From assembly GCA_963825575.1 (NCBI GenBank), contig CAWGUB010000013.1, forward strand, positions 42,082 to 106,081: DNA of 64,000 nt. Direction: 5' to 3'. A program made the translations under genes and the position numbers. The first letter of the stretch is position 1, and every line of letters starts with the position of its first letter. Below the pieces are notes generated by a model. The model did not search any database. It had not been told where the DNA came from and worked only from the letters and a program-made list of their open reading frames with translations. This stretch comes from JAFDBW01 sp963825575. GTDB lineage: Bacteria > Desulfobacterota > Desulfuromonadia > Desulfuromonadales > BM103. Positions 61,446 to 64,000 of this stretch are shown here, piece after piece.

Positions 61446-62176
61446 TAGATATGAAGGATTTTGCCGAGGTATTAAAAAAAATGCTGCCGTCTCCGATCAA
61501 GCGTGTTCTGAAAAGAGCCTATCGTGGCTTTCAAATGGATGACTATGCTCACTTTTCTTGGGGACAAGAAGGAGAGGATATGATTCTCAGAAAACTTTTT
61601 TGTGATAAGAAACGCGGTTTTTACGTTGATATCGGAGCTCACCATCCTTTGAGGTTTTCAAATACACAATATTTTTATCTGCAAGGATGGAATGGGATCA
61701 ATGTAGATGCATTGCCAGGCAGCATGGAAGTTTTTCAGAGGATGCGAAAGCGCGACATCAACCTTGAAATGGGTGTTGGGGAAGAAGAACACTGGGCAGA
61801 ATATTATATGTTCAATGACCCTGCATTGAATGGGTTTTCTAAGGAAATATCAAATATCAGAGATTCTCAACCTGACAAGTATAAGATTATAAATACCTGT
61901 AAGGTGAAAATATTGCCTCTGGAAACAATTCTACAGAAATACCTGACTTCCGGGCAAAAAATCGATTTTCTTTCGATTGACGTAGAAGGTATGGACTTGA
62001 TGGTTTTAAGGTCGAATGATTGGCAAATTTTTCGACCAAGATGTGTTTTGGTAGAAATCCTATCAGCGAATTTGCAGGAACTCGTGAACCATTCCATTGT
62101 AAATTTTATGAATCAAAACGGATATTATGTTTATGCGAAATCTGGCAACACCGTGTTTTTTGTAGACACACAGTGA
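61442..62176 (+). CDS. FkbM family methyltransferase
   Basis: The 244-residue protein has the SAM-binding region FYVDIGAHHPLRFSNT (near residue 61) and the FkbM signature LSIDVEGMDLMVLRSNDW (near 178). FkbM enzymes O-methylate sugars or polyketides; here a sugar of the exopolysaccharide is likely. The N-terminal 40 residues are basic. The composition is more AT-rich than the housekeeping genes, typical of a transferred surface-polysaccharide segment. Confidence 0.9.
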   Translation: MIDMKDFAEVLKKMLPSPIKRVLKRAYRGFQMDDYAHFSWGQEGEDMILRKLFCDKKRGFYVDIGAHHPLRFSNTQYFYLQGWNGINVDALPGSMEVFQRMRKRDINLEMGVGEEEHWAEYYMFNDPALNGFSKEISNIRDSQPDKYKIINTCKVKILPLETILQKYLTSGQKIDFLSIDVEGMDLMVLRSNDWQIFRPRCVLVEILSANLQELVNHSIVNFMNQNGYYVYAKSGNTVFFVDTQ

Positions 62177-62247
62177 TATTGTTAGAGGGCAACGAGGGTA
62201 GTTAAAAGGACTTTGAGTCCCTGCTGAATGGCGCAAAGGAAGGAACG

Positions 62248-63189
62248 GTGACATCTTTTCCACTAAATACTGCAGTCCTGTTTTTGGTGTTTAACCGTCC
62301 TGACACTACTTCGCAGGTGTTTGAGACAATCCGTCAAGCGAAACCGCCACGTCTTTATGTTGCGTCTGATGGTGCTCGTGAAGGGCAAGAAGGGGAGCGT
62401 GAGAAGGTTGATGCAGTTCGAAAAATTGCAACCAATGTTGACTGGCCTTGTGAAGTAAAGACATTATTTCGAAAAGAAAATCTTGGTTGTAAGTATGCCC
62501 CAATAGAAGGAATTTCCTGGTTTTTTGAACATGAAGATCAAGGCATAATTCTTGAAGATGATTGTGTACCATCACAGAGTTTTTTCCGGTTCTGCGAAGA
62601 ATCTTTGAATAAATATAGAAACGATTTGAGAGTTTGGCACGTGTCTGGGACAAATGCCTTTCCCAAAAGTTTTGCACCATTCAAGTCTAGTTATAATTTC
62701 TCTTATTATGGTTCCATATGGGGATGGGCAACATGGAGAAATCGATGGGAGCATTTCGACTCCGAACTTGTCCATCCTCAAGGATCTGGTCTGTGGAGAT
62801 ATGCATTATCAATCTTTGAGAAGGAAGAGTGCCCAGAACTACGACTTGCTCAGTTTGAACGTATTGTAAATGGATTAGATGCGTGGGATTACCAATGGTT
62901 CTATACCAGAGCTGTTAATTCAGGCTTATCTATTGTTCCTTCCGTTAACCTGGTTGAAAACATCGGCTTCGGTGAGGACGCAACCCATACTTTCTCATCG
63001 GGGCCACAATCCTATCTCCAAAGCCATGAAATTGAATTCCCACTTATCTCCCCACCGTGTGTTGTCAGGGACAAAGCCAGAGATATTGAATATGTTAAAA
63101 GATTTGTCCGCCCCCCTTTGAAGCAAAGAATTAAGATGCAGCTATATTCCTTTTTAAAGCAGCTCAAACTAAAAAGTGGAAAAGGGTGA
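62248..63189 (+). CDS. GT-A-fold glycosyltransferase
   Basis: The 313-residue protein begins with LNTAVLFLVFNRPDTTSQVF and has the metal-binding region GIILEDDCVPSQSFFRF (near residue 100), then SIWGWATWRNRWEHFD. This pattern is shared with nucleotide-diphospho-sugar transferases sometimes annotated as HlpA-like hemolytic proteins. The donor and acceptor are unknown. The GTG start has an AAGGAAGG site. The stop overlaps the next start (GTGA). Confidence 0.85.
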   Translation: MTSFPLNTAVLFLVFNRPDTTSQVFETIRQAKPPRLYVASDGAREGQEGEREKVDAVRKIATNVDWPCEVKTLFRKENLGCKYAPIEGISWFFEHEDQGIILEDDCVPSQSFFRFCEESLNKYRNDLRVWHVSGTNAFPKSFAPFKSSYNFSYYGSIWGWATWRNRWEHFDSELVHPQGSGLWRYALSIFEKEECPELRLAQFERIVNGLDAWDYQWFYTRAVNSGLSIVPSVNLVENIGFGEDATHTFSSGPQSYLQSHEIEFPLISPPCVVRDKARDIEYVKRFVRPPLKQRIKMQLYSFLKQLKLKSGKG

Positions 63190-64000
63190 ACATAGTGACG
63201 TCACTCTTTTTCTTGGGATTCGATTTCTACGGAGCGGGGAATATCGGCGATGACCTTATGTTGAAAGGCTTTCTGGATACATTCGGCAGACATTGTAATG
63301 GCAGATTTGTGTGTGCATTGCCTGAAGATCGAATTACATCTCAAAAATTAAGGTTTAATCAAGTTGACTGGTTGTCTGTTAATGAAGAACAGCGTGGAGA
63401 ATTGGCATCAAGTTGTGATTGTTGGCTAGGGGTAGGCGGCACCCCGTTCCAGTTCTCTGGTGGCCCGTGGTTACTGAAAAGAATCGGGCGTGATTTCCAT
63501 GATCTTCCAGATACAAAGAAATGGATGATTGGTGTTGGTTGTGAAGAAGAGGTTCTTAAAGAAGAGACATCAGCAAAAAGGATTACTTCAGAAATCGAAC
63601 ATATCTGGACGCGGGACGAGAAGGGCCGATCTTTATTAGTTGATTCTCTTGGTGCCCCCAGTGAAAGAGTTACATCAGGTGGAGATCTTGCTCACATCGC
63701 ATTAAAGAACATCTTTAGCCCACGTGAGCCACAAAGTGAGAGTGATGAAACGGTCGGTATTGTTTATTATGCTGAGAATTTTACGTACAATAATGAAATC
63801 GCGTTGAAGAAGTTCGTAAGAAGAATCCTTAATGATCGGAAGGTAGTTTTTTTAGCAAATGATGTCAGTGTACAAAAAGGTTTTGAGACGGCTGTTTACA
63901 AAAAACTTTTTGGAGGTGTCCGTGGTCTTATAGGTCTACGTCCTTCACTGATTAGTCCAAACTATGACACCCTCAGATATCTCTTCTCTTGTTGGGCATT
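63186..64000 (+). CDS. polysaccharide pyruvyl transferase family protein (partial)
   Basis: The frame from the GTG at 63186 runs off the end of the window after 271 codons. It begins FLGFDFYGAGNIGDDLMLKGFL, the pyruvyl-transferase family N terminus, followed by DCWLGVGGTPFQFSGGPWLLKR and IGVGCEEEVLKEE. The phrase IWTRDEKGRSLL and SGGDLAHIAL fit the second half of the family. It would add ketal-linked pyruvate or a related group to the exopolysaccharide. The C terminus is missing. Confidence 0.85.
   Translation, partial: MNIVTSLFFLGFDFYGAGNIGDDLMLKGFLDTFGRHCNGRFVCALPEDRITSQKLRFNQVDWLSVNEEQRGELASSCDCWLGVGGTPFQFSGGPWLLKRIGRDFHDLPDTKKWMIGVGCEEEVLKEETSAKRITSEIEHIWTRDEKGRSLLVDSLGAPSERVTSGGDLAHIALKNIFSPREPQSESDETVGIVYYAENFTYNNEIALKKFVRRILNDRKVVFLANDVSVQKGFETAVYKKLFGGVRGLIGLRPSLISPNYDTLRYLFSCWA

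Noticed and set aside
63604..63622. GGGACGC-like heptads inside the pyruvyl transferase gene
   Set aside because: The bases encode IWTRDEK, which fits the conserved tRD phrase of the protein family, so the match is probably coincidental.

Overview
The window reads as chromosomal DNA of a Desulfuromonadales-type bacterium (Desulfobacterota, formerly Deltaproteobacteria; Geobacter/Desulfuromonas relatives). This is inferred from gene order and families: queA-tgt-yajC-secD-secF, pheA-tyrA-aroA-cmk-ispH-rpsA-sppA-ihfB, a tRNA nucleotidyltransferase fused to DHH and CBS domains, a PxxKW cysteine-rich protein, and an SLC5-type membrane domain fused to a SpoIIE phosphatase. No rRNA, tRNA, CRISPR array, phage or classical insertion sequence was seen.

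Layout. 1-8.3 kb: tRNA queuosine genes, Sec accessory genes and recJ. 8.3-10.4 kb: FNT channel and an aminotransferase on the minus strand. 10.7-18.8 kb: aromatic amino acid genes, cmk, ispH, rpsA, sppA and ihfB. 18.9-19.1 kb: a minus-strand structured RNA that resembles 6S RNA. 19.2-21.6 kb: pseudouridine synthase, lgt and a HAD phosphatase. 21.7-26.1 kb: a minus-strand partner-switching operon (small membrane protein, SLC5-GAF-SpoIIE sensor phosphatase, STAS protein, HATPase anti-sigma kinase). 26.4-31.1 kb: TPR lipoprotein, a frameshifted lipoprotein, peptide-binding protein, ridA. 31.2-35.0 kb (minus): rpmB, FAD enzyme, broken DUF523 gene, purN, purM. 35.2-45.2 kb: rimI, pyrK-pyrD, cca fusion, M50 protease, scpA-scpB, small cysteine-rich genes, phosphohexomutase. 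45.6-47.7 kb: two decayed secreted-protein genes. 48.6-64 kb: an exopolysaccharide locus (nucleotide-sugar dehydrogenase, export lipoprotein, two tandem Wzc-type kinases, broken CpsB-type phosphatase, UDP-glucuronate decarboxylase, EPS regulator, flippase, FkbM methyltransferase, glycosyltransferase, pyruvyl transferase running off the end).

The most unusual signal is intergenic. More than 20 short arrays of strictly 7-nt units occur in several unrelated sequence families (GGGACGC, GCGTGGC, GGGGGCT, GTGAAAT, TCCAGTA, GTGATCT). They often lie as inverted pairs and typically sit at or within the 3' ends of genes, sometimes supplying the stop codon. Two further hairpin repeat families are not heptadic: one based on GCAGAG/CTCTGC with a conserved tail, and one on GCCACAGATCAAATCTG. 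Three small orphan genes, two GxxExxY (PD-(D/E)xK nuclease-like) proteins and one four-helix-bundle (23S rRNA IVP-type) protein, each lie between arms of a different repeat family. Empty copies of the GCAGAG and GGGACGC families occur elsewhere in the window, and one GGGACGC element interrupts the CpsB-type phosphatase gene with a candidate 6-bp target duplication. This suggests a class of small hairpin elements with interchangeable cargo.

Several genes carry frameshifts (the lipoprotein at 28.1 kb, DUF523, the polysaccharide export protein, the phosphatase, and the two secreted proteins). Some sit at homopolymers, so assembly error must be excluded before they are read as biology.
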